In this document: piece after piece, positions 32,152 to 41,090 of the stretch | Numbering within the stretch: the first letter of the stretch is position 1 | How the letters are laid out: each line of letters begins with the position of its first letter | Source of the DNA: Armatimonadota bacterium | GTDB lineage: Bacteria; Sysuimicrobiota; Sysuimicrobiia; Sysuimicrobiales; Sysuimicrobiaceae | DNA length: 64,000 nt | Assembly (NCBI GenBank): GCA_025059775.1 | Contig: JANXCW010000002.1 | Coordinates: forward strand, 124,001 to 188,000 | Direction of reading: 5' to 3' | Notes under the pieces: model-generated | What the model was told of the DNA's origin: nothing | The model's input: the letters and a program-made list of their open reading frames with translations, nothing else | Database searches by the model: none | Program-made: the position numbers and the translations under genes

Positions 32152-32823
32152 CTATTCCTGCAACTCCATGCGCAGCGTGCGGACAGCTCCTTCCAGGACT
32201 CCGATGCGAAGGCGCAGGCGCACCAGGGCGGAGTACAGGAGAACCAGGGCGACGAACGTGATCCCCAGGGCGTGGACCATGGCGGGCTCTAGCCCCGTGG
32301 GCCGGCCTGCGGGATCCGCTCCGAGCACCACGGGGTGCACGCCACGCAGCAGGCGCACGCTCAGGAACACAAGCGGCAGGTTCAAAAAAGCCAGGATGCC
32401 CACCACCGCCGCGAAGCGGCGGACCCGGTCTCCTTCGGAGACCGCGCGGAGCACGAGATAAGCGAAATACACCAGCTGCGTCAGGAGGGTGCTGGTGAGC
32501 TGGGGCTCCCACGTCCACCACACACCCCAGGTGGGCTTCGCCCATATGGCCCCCGTGAGGATCACAAGCCCGTTGAACAGCACCCCCACCTCCGCGGATG
32601 CTCCCGCGAGTTCATCCCACCAGGCTGTACGCACCCGAAGATACTGGATCCCGCTCAGGAAGGTCACGAGGAAGGCCAGCACGGCCGCCCCCCACAGGCC
32701 GAGATGCACGTAGAAGATCCGCTGCACCTGGCCCATGATCCGTTCGGTGGGAGCGTAGAGAAAACTTCCGTACCACGCGAGGGACACCGCCCCCACCAGC
32801 GCCCCCGCCTCCAGACGCCTCAA
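32152..32823 (-). CDS. ccmC: Heme-handling protein CcmC
   Basis: A 223-residue, six-helix membrane protein of the heme-handling family. The tryptophan-rich outer loop reads KPTWGVWWTWEPQLTSTLL (WWxWE where proteobacterial CcmC has WWxWD), with the flanking conserved histidines in FYVHLGLWG and LLRGVHPVV. It binds heme and loads it onto CcmE. It overlaps the fused ccmAB gene by four bases. No ccmF, ccmG or ccmH follows in this window. Confidence 0.92.
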   Translation of the reverse strand: MRRLEAGALVGAVSLAWYGSFLYAPTERIMGQVQRIFYVHLGLWGAAVLAFLVTFLSGIQYLRVRTAWWDELAGASAEVGVLFNGLVILTGAIWAKPTWGVWWTWEPQLTSTLLTQLVYFAYLVLRAVSEGDRVRRFAAVVGILAFLNLPLVFLSVRLLRGVHPVVLGADPAGRPTGLEPAMVHALGITFVALVLLYSALVRLRLRIGVLEGAVRTLRMELQE

Positions 32824-34193
32824 GGCCCGTCCTCCACCACGGCTTCGAAAAGCAGCAGGCTCGCGGCCCCCAGGATGATAGCAAAGGCGCCCATCACCCG
32901 CAATTCGGGCCCGGCTTCACCCAAGGGCGATCCCTGCAGGACTTTTGCGGTCGCCCCCACGCTTCCGATGAGGAGGGGAAAGGCCAGGGGCACGAGCAGG
33001 AGTGGGAGCATCATCTGTCGCAGCCGGGTGTGCGCGGCCACCGCGCTGAGCAGGGTTCCCGGGAGTCCCAGACCCACACTGCCCAGCAGGAGGACCACCC
33101 CCAGGGATCCCACACGGGAGCCCAGGTCCACGTTCAGCAGCACGGCAAACCCGCCAAGGCTCAGGAGCTCCACCAGGAGCAGCCACAGGAGGGTGCTGGT
33201 AGCCTTGGCACTGAGAATGGCGGCCCGATCCACGGGGCTGACCAGCACCGCCCACCCCGCCCGCTGCTCCTGCTCCAGCTCGTACGCCCGCCCCATCCCC
33301 AAGAGGGCGGTGAAGGTGAAGGTGGTCCACAGGATCCCCGGCCCCGCGGAGGCCACCACCTGGGGATCCAGCCCCACGGCCACGCTGAAGAGCACCATGG
33401 CCACGAGGGCCATCGTCGCCATGGAGAGGAGGATCTCCCGAGCCCGGAGCTCGATCCGGAGGTCCTTCGCCACCAGCGCCCGGTAGGCGGTCCAGAATCC
33501 GGGCATGCGGCCGTGGCCCGGGGGAGGTGCGGTGGCCGGGGGACGGGCGGATTCCGTCTCCGGCACCAGGCGCCCTTCCTGCAGGCGCAGGATCCGATGG
33601 CAGAGGCCCGCCGTCTCCTGGGGACGGTGGGTGGTGAGGACCACGGCCCCCCCACCAGCGAGGTGGTCGAGCAGCACGCGGTGTAGCCAGTACGTCCCCT
33701 CCGCGTCCAGGCCCGTGAAGGGTTCGTCCAGGAGGAGAAGCGCGGGGCGGGGCAGGAGGGCCCGGACGAGGCCTGCACGCTGCTGCCAGCCCCGGGAGAG
33801 GTGCCGCACGAGCTCCCGTCGCCTCGGCCAGAGGCCGCTTGTGTGCAGGAGCTCCTCCACCCGCTGGGGGGCCGCTCCGGAGAGGGTGGCGAACAGGCGC
33901 AGGTTCTCCTCCACGGTGAGGCCCCCGTACAGGAAGCTCTCGTGCCCGACCACCCCTAATCGGGCCCGAACGGCCTGGGGCGCACGCCGCGGGTCCATGT
34001 CGAACAGCCGCAAGCGCCCCGCGTCCGGCCGCAGGAGGGTGGCGAGGATGCGCAGCAGCGTGGTCTTGCCCGAGCCGTTGGGCCCTACGATGGCCACCGC
34101 CTCCCCGGGATGCACCTTCAGGTCCACCCCCCGCAGCACCAGGTGCGCTCCCAGGACTTTACGGATCCCTTCCGCGCGGAGAACGGGAGACAC
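32820..34193 (-). CDS. CcmA-CcmB fusion, ABC-type heme exporter component
   Basis: A 457-residue fusion. Residues 1-215 are the CcmA ATPase: Walker A GPNGSGKTT (37-45), signature LSRGWQQR, Walker B ALLLLDEPFTGLD and the switch TTHRPQE. Residues 235-457 are a CcmB-type permease with six helices (LRIELRAREILLSMATMALVAM, ILWTTFTFTALLGMGRAYELEQE, LLLVPLAFPLLIGSV). The two are normally separate proteins; here a Pro-rich linker joins them, with no frame break. The fused protein would release CcmE from CcmC. The gene starts four bases after the BshC-like gene. Confidence 0.9.
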   Translation of the reverse strand: MSPVLRAEGIRKVLGAHLVLRGVDLKVHPGEAVAIVGPNGSGKTTLLRILATLLRPDAGRLRLFDMDPRRAPQAVRARLGVVGHESFLYGGLTVEENLRLFATLSGAAPQRVEELLHTSGLWPRRRELVRHLSRGWQQRAGLVRALLPRPALLLLDEPFTGLDAEGTYWLHRVLLDHLAGGGAVVLTTHRPQETAGLCHRILRLQEGRLVPETESARPPATAPPPGHGRMPGFWTAYRALVAKDLRIELRAREILLSMATMALVAMVLFSVAVGLDPQVVASAGPGILWTTFTFTALLGMGRAYELEQEQRAGWAVLVSPVDRAAILSAKATSTLLWLLLVELLSLGGFAVLLNVDLGSRVGSLGVVLLLGSVGLGLPGTLLSAVAAHTRLRQMMLPLLLVPLAFPLLIGSVGATAKVLQGSPLGEAGPELRVMGAFAIILGAASLLLFEAVVEDGP

Positions 34194-34197
34194 GGGT

Positions 34198-35763
34198 CTA
34201 GGAGGGGGAAATCAGCCGGTCCTGGAGGACCCGCCGCAGCGCTTCCCCGTCGAAGAGGAAAAAGGGGTACCCGCGATAGGTGGCCGCCGCGTACGCGGTC
34301 TCCTGCGGCTCCAACCGAGCCAGGGCCTCCCGAACCCGTTGGATCTCCTCCGCGAGCGGAGCGCTGAGCTCCTGATTGATGGCCCGGATCCGGTGGGTAA
34401 GCGCGCGGCGCTCCCGGCGGGTCAGGGAACCTTCCTGCAGTCGTCGGATAATCCCCCATTTCTCCTCCACCAGGCACTGGAGGTGGGGGTCCTGGGGTTC
34501 CAGGAACCGGTCGGGATTGTGCAGGAGTTCATACAGCCGCTGTTGGAGGCGGGCTCGCTGCGAGCCCGGATCCTCCGGGCTTGGCAGCGGCAGGTGGAAG
34601 GTGGCGGTGACCACGGCAAAGGAGGGAGGGTCCAGGGCAAACAGGTTACGGATCAGCTGGTCCGTGGCACGGTCGTAGAGGGCACCCCCGACCCCGTGGA
34701 CGAAGAGGTCCGCCACGCACACCCGCACGAACAGGGTGAGGGCCATGCCCCGCGGTCGGAAGGCTTCCTCCGCGAGGGCCTCGGGGGGCGTGTGGGGGCT
34801 GATCCGTACGAGCTCCTCTTCCGTGGAGAGGACCACCCCTCCCCTGGTCCGGCGTGCGAACACCGGCCGTCGCCTTCCCGCCCGCACGGTCCACAGGGGG
34901 AGCTCGTAGCAGCCCGACTGCCGCCGCAGGTTGGGGAACGGCTGGGCCGAAGACCGGATCCCCTCGGCCCTGCGGTGGGCCTCCAGGGCCTCGTTGTACG
35001 CGGCCCAGAAGGATTCGCAGGAATCCGCCATCCATCGAACGAACCGCAGGAACCCCCGGGTCCGGCACAGCCACGAGACGGGGAGCTCCGGGTATGCGGG
35101 AGCCGGCTCGAAGGCACGCCGGAGGCGTGCCACGAACTCCCCCAGGTTCTCGCACGCCTCCCGTTCCCGCTCGCCGAGCGCGCTCAACCGCTCCAGACCC
35201 CTGAGGAGCTCCGGACGGTCCAGGGTCGCGAGATCCTCCCCAATCGCCTCGATCCACTTCCGCCACTGCCCCTGGGTGGGCGGCGGTGTCGCCTCGAAGG
35301 GGACATCGGATGGACACCGCACGAGGACGCGGTGCACGGTTCGCAGCTCCCCGTTCCGTCGGGGCACCGCCACATCCAGCACTTCCACCGCGTCGCTGTC
35401 TACGATGAGGTTCAGGGTTCGAACTCCCGGGCACAGGTCCAGCACTAGGTTCTTCACCCAGATCCCCGGGTGATAGAAGACGGGCTGGTGGCCGGTGACC
35501 ACGAGCGGTCCCAACTCCCCCCCCGGACGAAGGCCCCACCGGCGGCCGAAATGGGCTGCGGCCATGAGGACCTCCTCCCGGACCGCCCGACGGAATGCGC
35601 CCAGGGGTTCCCCGTCGAGGAGGGCGGAGCTGCGGTTCAGATTCGCCGCGTTCTCCTCCGCCACCGCCTGCCAGCAGGGAAGGGGGGGAATACACACCAC
35701 CTCCCCAGAGCCCCGGGGAATGCCGGGTGTGGGAATCTCCGCCTGCGGACGGTCCATCCTCAC
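34198..35763 (-). CDS. Uncharacterised protein, possibly distantly BshC-like
   Basis: A 521-residue soluble protein. Landmarks are VVTGHQPVFYHPGIWVKN near residue 88, LIVDSDAVEVLDVAVPRR, an Arg/Glu-rich helical middle, RPRGMALTLFVRVCVADLFVHGVGGALYDRATDQ, and an acid/base-rich coiled end with YRGYPFFLFDGEALRR. The GHQP and GVGGALYD segments recall positions in BshC, the cysteine-adding enzyme of bacillithiol synthesis, and it is coupled to an LmbE/BshB1-type deacetylase by a GTGA overlap. But the overall pattern is closer to a little-studied family seen in other phyla, so I do not assign the reaction. Start GTG 35763 or ATG 35757. Confidence 0.45.
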   Translation of the reverse strand: MRMDRPQAEIPTPGIPRGSGEVVCIPPLPCWQAVAEENAANLNRSSALLDGEPLGAFRRAVREEVLMAAAHFGRRWGLRPGGELGPLVVTGHQPVFYHPGIWVKNLVLDLCPGVRTLNLIVDSDAVEVLDVAVPRRNGELRTVHRVLVRCPSDVPFEATPPPTQGQWRKWIEAIGEDLATLDRPELLRGLERLSALGEREREACENLGEFVARLRRAFEPAPAYPELPVSWLCRTRGFLRFVRWMADSCESFWAAYNEALEAHRRAEGIRSSAQPFPNLRRQSGCYELPLWTVRAGRRRPVFARRTRGGVVLSTEEELVRISPHTPPEALAEEAFRPRGMALTLFVRVCVADLFVHGVGGALYDRATDQLIRNLFALDPPSFAVVTATFHLPLPSPEDPGSQRARLQQRLYELLHNPDRFLEPQDPHLQCLVEEKWGIIRRLQEGSLTRRERRALTHRIRAINQELSAPLAEEIQRVREALARLEPQETAYAAATYRGYPFFLFDGEALRRVLQDRLISPS

Positions 35764-36443
35764 AGCAGGGCATCCAGGGTTCGTAGGCCCACCTCCTCCC
35801 GCATCACGAAGGGCTCCGCATACGCCACCCCCACCAGGGCGCCGAAGTAGGCGGCAGAGGTACGGAGGGGATCCAGGATCCAGAGGGTTCCCCGTTCGTC
35901 CTCGAACTGGCTGCGGTAGGCGGCCACGCTCTCCAGCTTACGCTCGAAGGTCTCCGTCACGTCCACGAGGAACGAGGGGCGCCGCACCATCCGGTAGTGG
36001 GTGGAGAAGTAGTGGATCACCCGGCGCGGGTAATAGGGCTCTCCGGGAATGTCGGACTTGGTGAGTTTGGCGTAGAACCGGGCGGCCTCCCCGAGCTGCG
36101 CCGCCTGGACGTGGTCTGGATGCGCATCCTCCCAGTACGGTACGAACAGCAATTCCGGCCGCACCTCCCGGATCACCGCCGCCACCTGTTTGCGGGCCTC
36201 CACGGTGTCCAGGAGGAACCGGTTGGGGAGATCCAGAAGGATGCGGCGTACTCCTAGGATGTCCGCGGCCACCGCCGCCTCCCGGAGCCGCCGCTCAGGC
36301 GTGCCCCGGGGCGTGGGCTCACCGTTGGTGAGGTCGCAGACCACCACCGTCCACCCCTGGCGAACCAGGAGGGCCACGGTTCCCCCCATCCCGATCTCCG
36401 CGTCGTCCGGGTGCGGGCTCAGCACCAGGGCCCGGCGGTTCAT
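35760..36443 (-). CDS. LmbE/PIG-L family deacetylase (BshB1-like)
   Basis: A 227-residue zinc-dependent N-deacetylase. Metal and catalytic motifs are clear: LVLSPHPDDAEIGMGGTVALL (HPDD) and WEDAHPDHVQAAQL (HPDH). LDLPNRFL and RRVIHYFSTHYRMVRRPSFLVDVTETFERK are typical of BshB1, which removes acetyl from GlcNAc-malate in bacillithiol synthesis. The start ATG 36443 overlaps the upstream glycosyltransferase stop (ATGA). No BshA glycosyltransferase is adjacent, so the substrate may be GlcNAc-malate or another GlcNAc conjugate made by the neighbouring enzyme. Confidence 0.8.
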   Translation of the reverse strand: MNRRALVLSPHPDDAEIGMGGTVALLVRQGWTVVVCDLTNGEPTPRGTPERRLREAAVAADILGVRRILLDLPNRFLLDTVEARKQVAAVIREVRPELLFVPYWEDAHPDHVQAAQLGEAARFYAKLTKSDIPGEPYYPRRVIHYFSTHYRMVRRPSFLVDVTETFERKLESVAAYRSQFEDERGTLWILDPLRTSAAYFGALVGVAYAEPFVMREEVGLRTLDALL

Positions 36444-37183
36444 CTCCTGCGCTCCTCTCCCGCGCAGACCGCGGATTCTACCCGGTGCAGCCACCGCTGC
36501 ACGGCGCGGTGCAGCACCTCCCGGTAGTACCGCAGCCGCACCTCCGGGTCCTCGAGCCCCCCCAAAAACCGGCGCGCGGGATTCCTGTAGATCCGGCCGA
36601 TGGGGATCTCCCGGACCCGCAGCCCCAACGCCGCGGCCTGCACCCAGATCTGCAGGGGCATCCCGTAGGAGGGCTCGTCCAGTTCCAGTTTCCGGATGGC
36701 CTCCGCCCGGTACGCCTTAAACCCGCAGAAGGCATCCGTAATCCCAAGCCCCGTGAGCCGGTTCACCTCCTCTGTGATCTCCCGGTTGATGCGCCGCCGA
36801 TCCGGCGGCGGATCCTGACCCCGGGAGGAGCCGGGAAGGTAGCGGCTCCCGGAGACGATGTCCACCCCCTCCAGGGCGCTCACCAGATCCGGAATAAGAT
36901 AGGGCTCATGCTGCTCGTCGCAGTCCATGGTCACCACCACGTCGCAGCCGTGCTCCAGGGCGTAGTGGAACCCTGTGATGAGGGAGGCCCCGTATCCGCG
37001 GTTTTCCGCATGGCGGATCACCCGCACCTCCGGGAACCGGGCCAGGATCCCCGGGGAGCCATCCGTGCTTCCGTCGTCCACCACCAGGATGTCCGCGGCG
37101 GGCGCATACTCCCGCACCGCCCGCAGTACCCCCTCCAGGGTCTGCTCCTCATTGTACAAGGGCATGACGATGAGGACCCTCAT
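36440..37183 (-). CDS. Family 2 glycosyltransferase (polyprenyl-phosphate mannosyltransferase-like)
   Basis: A 247-residue soluble GT-A enzyme. Seen are VLIVMPLYNEEQTLEGVL, ILVVDDGSTDGSPGI, HAENRGYGASLITGF and the metal site region VVTMDCDEQHEP, all as in DPM1/GtrB-type transferases that charge polyprenyl phosphate with a sugar. No C-terminal membrane helices are present. It stands between hemL and the deacetylase gene with four-base overlaps on both sides. Its link with the deacetylase hints at a modified GlcNAc product, but this is inferred from position. Confidence 0.85.
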   Translation of the reverse strand: MRVLIVMPLYNEEQTLEGVLRAVREYAPAADILVVDDGSTDGSPGILARFPEVRVIRHAENRGYGASLITGFHYALEHGCDVVVTMDCDEQHEPYLIPDLVSALEGVDIVSGSRYLPGSSRGQDPPPDRRRINREITEEVNRLTGLGITDAFCGFKAYRAEAIRKLELDEPSYGMPLQIWVQAAALGLRVREIPIGRIYRNPARRFLGGLEDPEVRLRYYREVLHRAVQRWLHRVESAVCAGEERRR

Positions 37184-38466
37184 CGCAGCTCCCGCAGGGC
37201 CTCGTAGGCTGCCTGGACCGTGCGCTCAATCTCCTCCGGCCCGTGGGCCAGGGAGACGAACATGGCCTCGAACTGGCTGGGGGGCAGATAGACCCCCCGG
37301 CGCAGCATCCCCCAGAAGAACTGCGCGTATCGGACCACGTCCGCCCTCCGGGCGCTCTCGTAGTCCCGCACGGGCTGTTCCGAGAAGAACAGGGTCAGCA
37401 TGCTCCCCACCCGGTTCAGCTGCACGGGTACGCCCGCGATCCGGGCCGCGTCCAGGAGCCCTCGCTCCAGCTGCGCGCTCACCTCTTCCAACCGTCCGTA
37501 AGTGCCGGGCTGCCGCAGCCGCTCCAGGGTCGCCAGCCCCGCCCGCACCGCCACGGGGTTACCGGAAAGCGTGCCCGCCTGGTACACGGGGCCCGCGGGG
37601 GCCACAAGCGACATCGCATCCCGACGCCCCCCGTAGGCCGCGAGCGGAAACCCCCCGCCGATCACCTTTCCTAGACAGGTGAGGTCCGGCCGGATGCCGA
37701 GAACCGCCTGGGCTCCCCCCCACCCCACCCGGAATCCCGTGATGACCTCGTCGAAGACCAGCAGGGCCCCGTATGCTGCGGTGAGGTCCCGCAGGACCTC
37801 CAGGAACGCGCGGTCCGCGGGTACCACGCCCATGTTGCCCGCCACGGGTTCCACCACCACCGCGGCGATCTCCGGCCCGAACCGCGCAAAGGCCTCCTCC
37901 ACGGCCTTTTCGTCGTTGTACGGGAGGGAGAGGGTGTGCTGAACCGCGGCCGCGGGAACGCCGGGACTGTCCGGGAGCTCCAGGGTGACCACCCCGCTTC
38001 CGGCCCGCACGAGGAGCGCATCCGCGTGCCCGTGGTAACCGCCGTCGAACTTCACGATGCGGTCGCGACCCGTGGCGGCCCGGGCAACCCGCAAGGCGCT
38101 CATCACCGCCTCCGTACCGCTACTGACCAACCGCACCATCTCCAGGGAGGGAACGGCCTCGCACAATACTTCCGCGAAGGCCACCTCATACGGGGTACAG
38201 GCGCCGAAGGAACTCCCGCCCTCCACGGCCTCCACCGCGGCCCGCACCACCTCCGGATCCGCATGTCCGCAGATGAGGGCTCCCCAGCTCCCCACGTAGT
38301 CCACGTACCGGTTCCCGTCCACGTCCTCCACGTAGGCTCCCGCTCCCCGCACGAGGAAGGACGGAGTTCCCCCCACCGCCCGAAAGGCCCGTACCGGGCT
38401 GTTCACACCCCCCGGCATGAGGGCCTGGGCACGTGCGTAGAGCTGCTGGGAACCACCCTGCCTCAT
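37180..38466 (-). CDS. hemL: Glutamate-1-semialdehyde 2,1-aminomutase
   Basis: A 428-residue PLP enzyme that turns glutamate-1-semialdehyde into 5-aminolevulinate, the second step of the C5 heme pathway. Typical parts are ALMPGGVNSPVRAFRAVGG, VDYVGSWGALICGHADP, SGTEAVMSALRVARAATGR, GGYHGHADALLV and the PLP lysine in LTCLGKVIGGGFPLAAYGG. The start ATG 38466 overlaps hemB (ATGA); the longer open frame lies in hemB and is not used. Full length. Confidence 0.96.
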   Translation of the reverse strand: MRQGGSQQLYARAQALMPGGVNSPVRAFRAVGGTPSFLVRGAGAYVEDVDGNRYVDYVGSWGALICGHADPEVVRAAVEAVEGGSSFGACTPYEVAFAEVLCEAVPSLEMVRLVSSGTEAVMSALRVARAATGRDRIVKFDGGYHGHADALLVRAGSGVVTLELPDSPGVPAAAVQHTLSLPYNDEKAVEEAFARFGPEIAAVVVEPVAGNMGVVPADRAFLEVLRDLTAAYGALLVFDEVITGFRVGWGGAQAVLGIRPDLTCLGKVIGGGFPLAAYGGRRDAMSLVAPAGPVYQAGTLSGNPVAVRAGLATLERLRQPGTYGRLEEVSAQLERGLLDAARIAGVPVQLNRVGSMLTLFFSEQPVRDYESARRADVVRYAQFFWGMLRRGVYLPPSQFEAMFVSLAHGPEEIERTVQAAYEALRELR

Positions 38467-39446
38467 GCCCGCAGCTTTCGGGCGGCCTCCTTCGCGAAGT
38501 ACGTGAGGATCACGTCCGCCCCCGCTCGCCGGATGGCGAGCAGGGTCTCCCACATGGCCAGCTCCAGATCCACCCATTCCCTCTGGGCCGCCGCCCAGAT
38601 CACGGCGTACTCCCCGCTCACCTGATAGGCTGCGGTGGGAAGCCCGAAGTGCTCCTTCACCGCCCGGATCACGTCGAGGTAGGGGAGCGCGGGCTTGACC
38701 ATCACCACGTCCGCACCCTCCTCGACGTCCCGGGCTACCTCCCGCAGGGCTTCCCGTACGTTAGGGGGATCCATCTGGTAGCTTCTCCGGTCCCCGAACC
38801 GCGGGGCGCTCTCCGCGGCCTCCCGGAACGGACCATAGAAGCAGCTGGCGTACTTCGCCGCGTACGCCAGGATTCCCACGTCCTGGAAGCCCGCTTGGTC
38901 CAGGCTGCGGCGGATCGCCTGGACCTGTCCGTCCATCATGCCGGAGGGTGCTACGAGGTCCGCGCCCGCCTCCGCCTGCGCCACCGCGATGCGGCCGTAA
39001 ACCTCCAGGGTGGCCTCATTGTCCACGGGCCCCTCCGGTCCGGCCAGGACCCCGCAGTGGCCGTGGTCTGTGTACTCGCATAGGCACAGGTCCGCGATGA
39101 GGACTACCTGGTCCCCGAACTCCGCCCGCAGCTTCCGCAGGGCTCGCTGGACGATCCCCTCCGGGTGGTAGGCCTCGCTCCCCGTGGGATCCTTTCGGGC
39201 GGGAATCCCGAAGAGGATTACCGCCCGAACCCCTGCTTCCAGCAGTTCTGCCACCTCCCGCACGAGGCTCGGTACGGTGTGCTGGTAGTGGCCCGGAAGG
39301 GAGGAAATCTCCGCGGGGTACGGGAGATTCTCCTTGACGAAGAGGGGGGCCACCAGCTGCTCAGCCCGCAGGGCGTGCTCGGCCACCAGCTGCCGCAGGG
39401 CCTCCGTGCGGCGCAACCGCCTTCCCCGGTGGACCGGGAATCCCAT
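38463..39446 (-). CDS. hemB: Porphobilinogen synthase (5-aminolevulinate dehydratase)
   Basis: A 327-residue enzyme that joins two 5-aminolevulinates to porphobilinogen. The cysteine-rich zinc site DLCLCEYTDHGHCG marks the zinc-dependent type. The two Schiff-base lysines are in YAAKYASCFYGPF and VMVKPALPYLDVI. RRSYQMDPPN and YQVSGEYAVI are also family-typical. ATG 39446 is preferred to GTG 39464, since the upstream hemD stop lies at 39448-39450. It is coupled to hemL downstream. Confidence 0.96.
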   Translation of the reverse strand: MGFPVHRGRRLRRTEALRQLVAEHALRAEQLVAPLFVKENLPYPAEISSLPGHYQHTVPSLVREVAELLEAGVRAVILFGIPARKDPTGSEAYHPEGIVQRALRKLRAEFGDQVVLIADLCLCEYTDHGHCGVLAGPEGPVDNEATLEVYGRIAVAQAEAGADLVAPSGMMDGQVQAIRRSLDQAGFQDVGILAYAAKYASCFYGPFREAAESAPRFGDRRSYQMDPPNVREALREVARDVEEGADVVMVKPALPYLDVIRAVKEHFGLPTAAYQVSGEYAVIWAAAQREWVDLELAMWETLLAIRRAGADVILTYFAKEAARKLRA

Positions 39447-39447
39447 C

Positions 39448-40215
39448 CTACCGCCCCCCCTCAAGGAGCGATTGCAGGATCTGTACCATCCCCTCGGAAG
39501 TGTACACCTCCGCCACCCCGTCCACCCGGATCCCCAGCTCCCTCGCCGCCTGTGCCGTCACGGGGCCGATGCACACCACCCGGGTTTCCTCCGGAAGACG
39601 TCCTTCCAGCAAGGATACCAGGGCTCTGGCCGCGGAGGGGCTCGTGAGCGTCACCGCATCCACCCCTTCCTGGATCGCCCTCCGCAGCCGGGGAGCCTCC
39701 TCCCAGGCCGTCTCCACCCGGTAGGCGGCCACCACCGCCACCTCTGCGCCCCGTTCCCGCAGTCCTTGGGGCAGCACGTCCCGGGCCCCCTCCGCCCGGG
39801 GGATCAGGATCCGCACGCCCCGCAGTTCGTAGGCGGCAAACGCTTCCACCAGACCCTCCGCCCGGTACTCGGAGGGCTGGAGCACGGGAGGGACACCCAG
39901 CCGTGCCAGCAGGCGGGCGGTGGCAGGGCCGATGGCGGCGGTGTGCACGCCCCGTAGGGCCTCTACAGGAATCCCCAGGTCGCGAAGCCGGCGCTCTACG
40001 GCCCGTACTCCGTTCTGGCTCGTGAACACCACCCAGGCGTAGCTCTCGAGCCGTCGCAGGGCCTGGTCCAGGGGAGCGTAGGAGACGGGAGGGAGGATTC
40101 GAAGGAGGGGGACGTGCACCACCTCCACCCCCAGCCTCCCCAGGTGCTCCGCCAGCTCTGAGCCCTGGAGCGCGGGACGCGTGACTAGGACGCGAGGGTG
40201 GGCACGAGCCCGCAC
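39448..40215 (-). CDS. hemD: Uroporphyrinogen-III synthase
   Basis: A 255-residue two-lobed enzyme that cyclises hydroxymethylbilane with ring-D inversion. The sequence has VLVTRPALQGSELAEHLGRLG at the start, AWVVFTSQNGVRAVERRL, AAIGPATARLLARLG, VRILIPRAEGARDVLPQGL, DAVTLTSPSAARALVSLL and VVCIGPVTAQAARELG. These are the few conserved spots of this variable family. The start is GTG 40215, with GGAGG just upstream, giving a 31-base overlap with hemC. The much longer open frame before it lies inside hemC. Confidence 0.92.
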   Translation of the reverse strand: MRARAHPRVLVTRPALQGSELAEHLGRLGVEVVHVPLLRILPPVSYAPLDQALRRLESYAWVVFTSQNGVRAVERRLRDLGIPVEALRGVHTAAIGPATARLLARLGVPPVLQPSEYRAEGLVEAFAAYELRGVRILIPRAEGARDVLPQGLRERGAEVAVVAAYRVETAWEEAPRLRRAIQEGVDAVTLTSPSAARALVSLLEGRLPEETRVVCIGPVTAQAARELGIRVDGVAEVYTSEGMVQILQSLLEGGR

Positions 40216-41090
40216 ACGGCCTCCGCGGCCTGCCGCCCGATTTCCTCCGCGCACACCATGGGCCCCGCGCGCTCCACGCGCACCACACGGCTCCCATCGG
40301 GGGCCGCCACAAGGCCCCTGAGCCGTAGGGTGCTCGCGCCCGCGTCGCAGGTGGCCAGCGCCGCGGCCGGGACGACGCATCCACCTCCCAATCCCCGGAG
40401 GAAGGCCCGCTCCGCGCTCACCGCCGCGCGGGTCAGGGGATCGTCGAGGACTTCCACGAGCGATCGCATCCTTATGTCCTCCTCCCGCACCTGGAGGGCA
40501 AGGGCTCCCTGGCCCGGGGCTGGGAGCATCACCTCCGGATCCAGGCGCTCCGTGATCTCCTGCTCCCACCCGCCCCGGACCAATCCCGCGGCGGCCAGGA
40601 TGGCCGCGTCCACCACGCCTGAGCGCACCTTCCGGATCCGGGTATCCACGTTGCCACGGAGCGGCACCACCTCCAGGTCCTTCCGGTAGGCCCGGAGTTG
40701 CGCCGCCCGCCGGGGGCTGCTGGTGCCCACCCGGGCCCCATAGGGAAGGTGTGCGAGGGAAGGAGCGTTGGCCACAAGCGCATCCCGGGGATCCTCCCGG
40801 GGCGGAATGGCGGCGAGGGCAAGGCCCGGGGTAGGGGTGGTGGGGAGATCCTTGAGGCTGTGCACCGCGAGATCGATGGAGCCCTCCTGCAGCGCCCGCT
40901 CCAGCTCTGCCACGAACAGCCCTGGGCGCGATGCCGGAGAGAGGGGTCCCGCCCACCGGTCGCCGTGCGTCTGGATCACCACTACCTCGAACCGGATTCC
41001 AGGGTGCAGGCGGCGCAGGACAGCTAGGACCGCCTCCGTCTGCCGACGGCTGAGCGCGCTTCCCCGGGTTCCCACGCGGACGGTGCTCAA
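40185..41090 (-). CDS. hemC: Hydroxymethylbilane synthase (porphobilinogen deaminase)
   Basis: A 301-residue enzyme that polymerises four porphobilinogens on a dipyrromethane cofactor. Motifs: VRVGTRGSALSRRQTEAVL, DLAVHSLKDLPT, GTSSPRRAAQLRAYR, LRGNVDTRIRKV, LPAPGQGALALQ and the cofactor cysteine in LRGLGGGCVVPAAALA. The start is TTG 41090, overlapping the hemA stop (TTGA); there is no better candidate. Complete in length. Confidence 0.95.
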   Translation of the reverse strand: MSTVRVGTRGSALSRRQTEAVLAVLRRLHPGIRFEVVVIQTHGDRWAGPLSPASRPGLFVAELERALQEGSIDLAVHSLKDLPTTPTPGLALAAIPPREDPRDALVANAPSLAHLPYGARVGTSSPRRAAQLRAYRKDLEVVPLRGNVDTRIRKVRSGVVDAAILAAAGLVRGGWEQEITERLDPEVMLPAPGQGALALQVREEDIRMRSLVEVLDDPLTRAAVSAERAFLRGLGGGCVVPAAALATCDAGASTLRLRGLVAAPDGSRVVRVERAGPMVCAEEIGRQAAEAVCGLVPTLAS

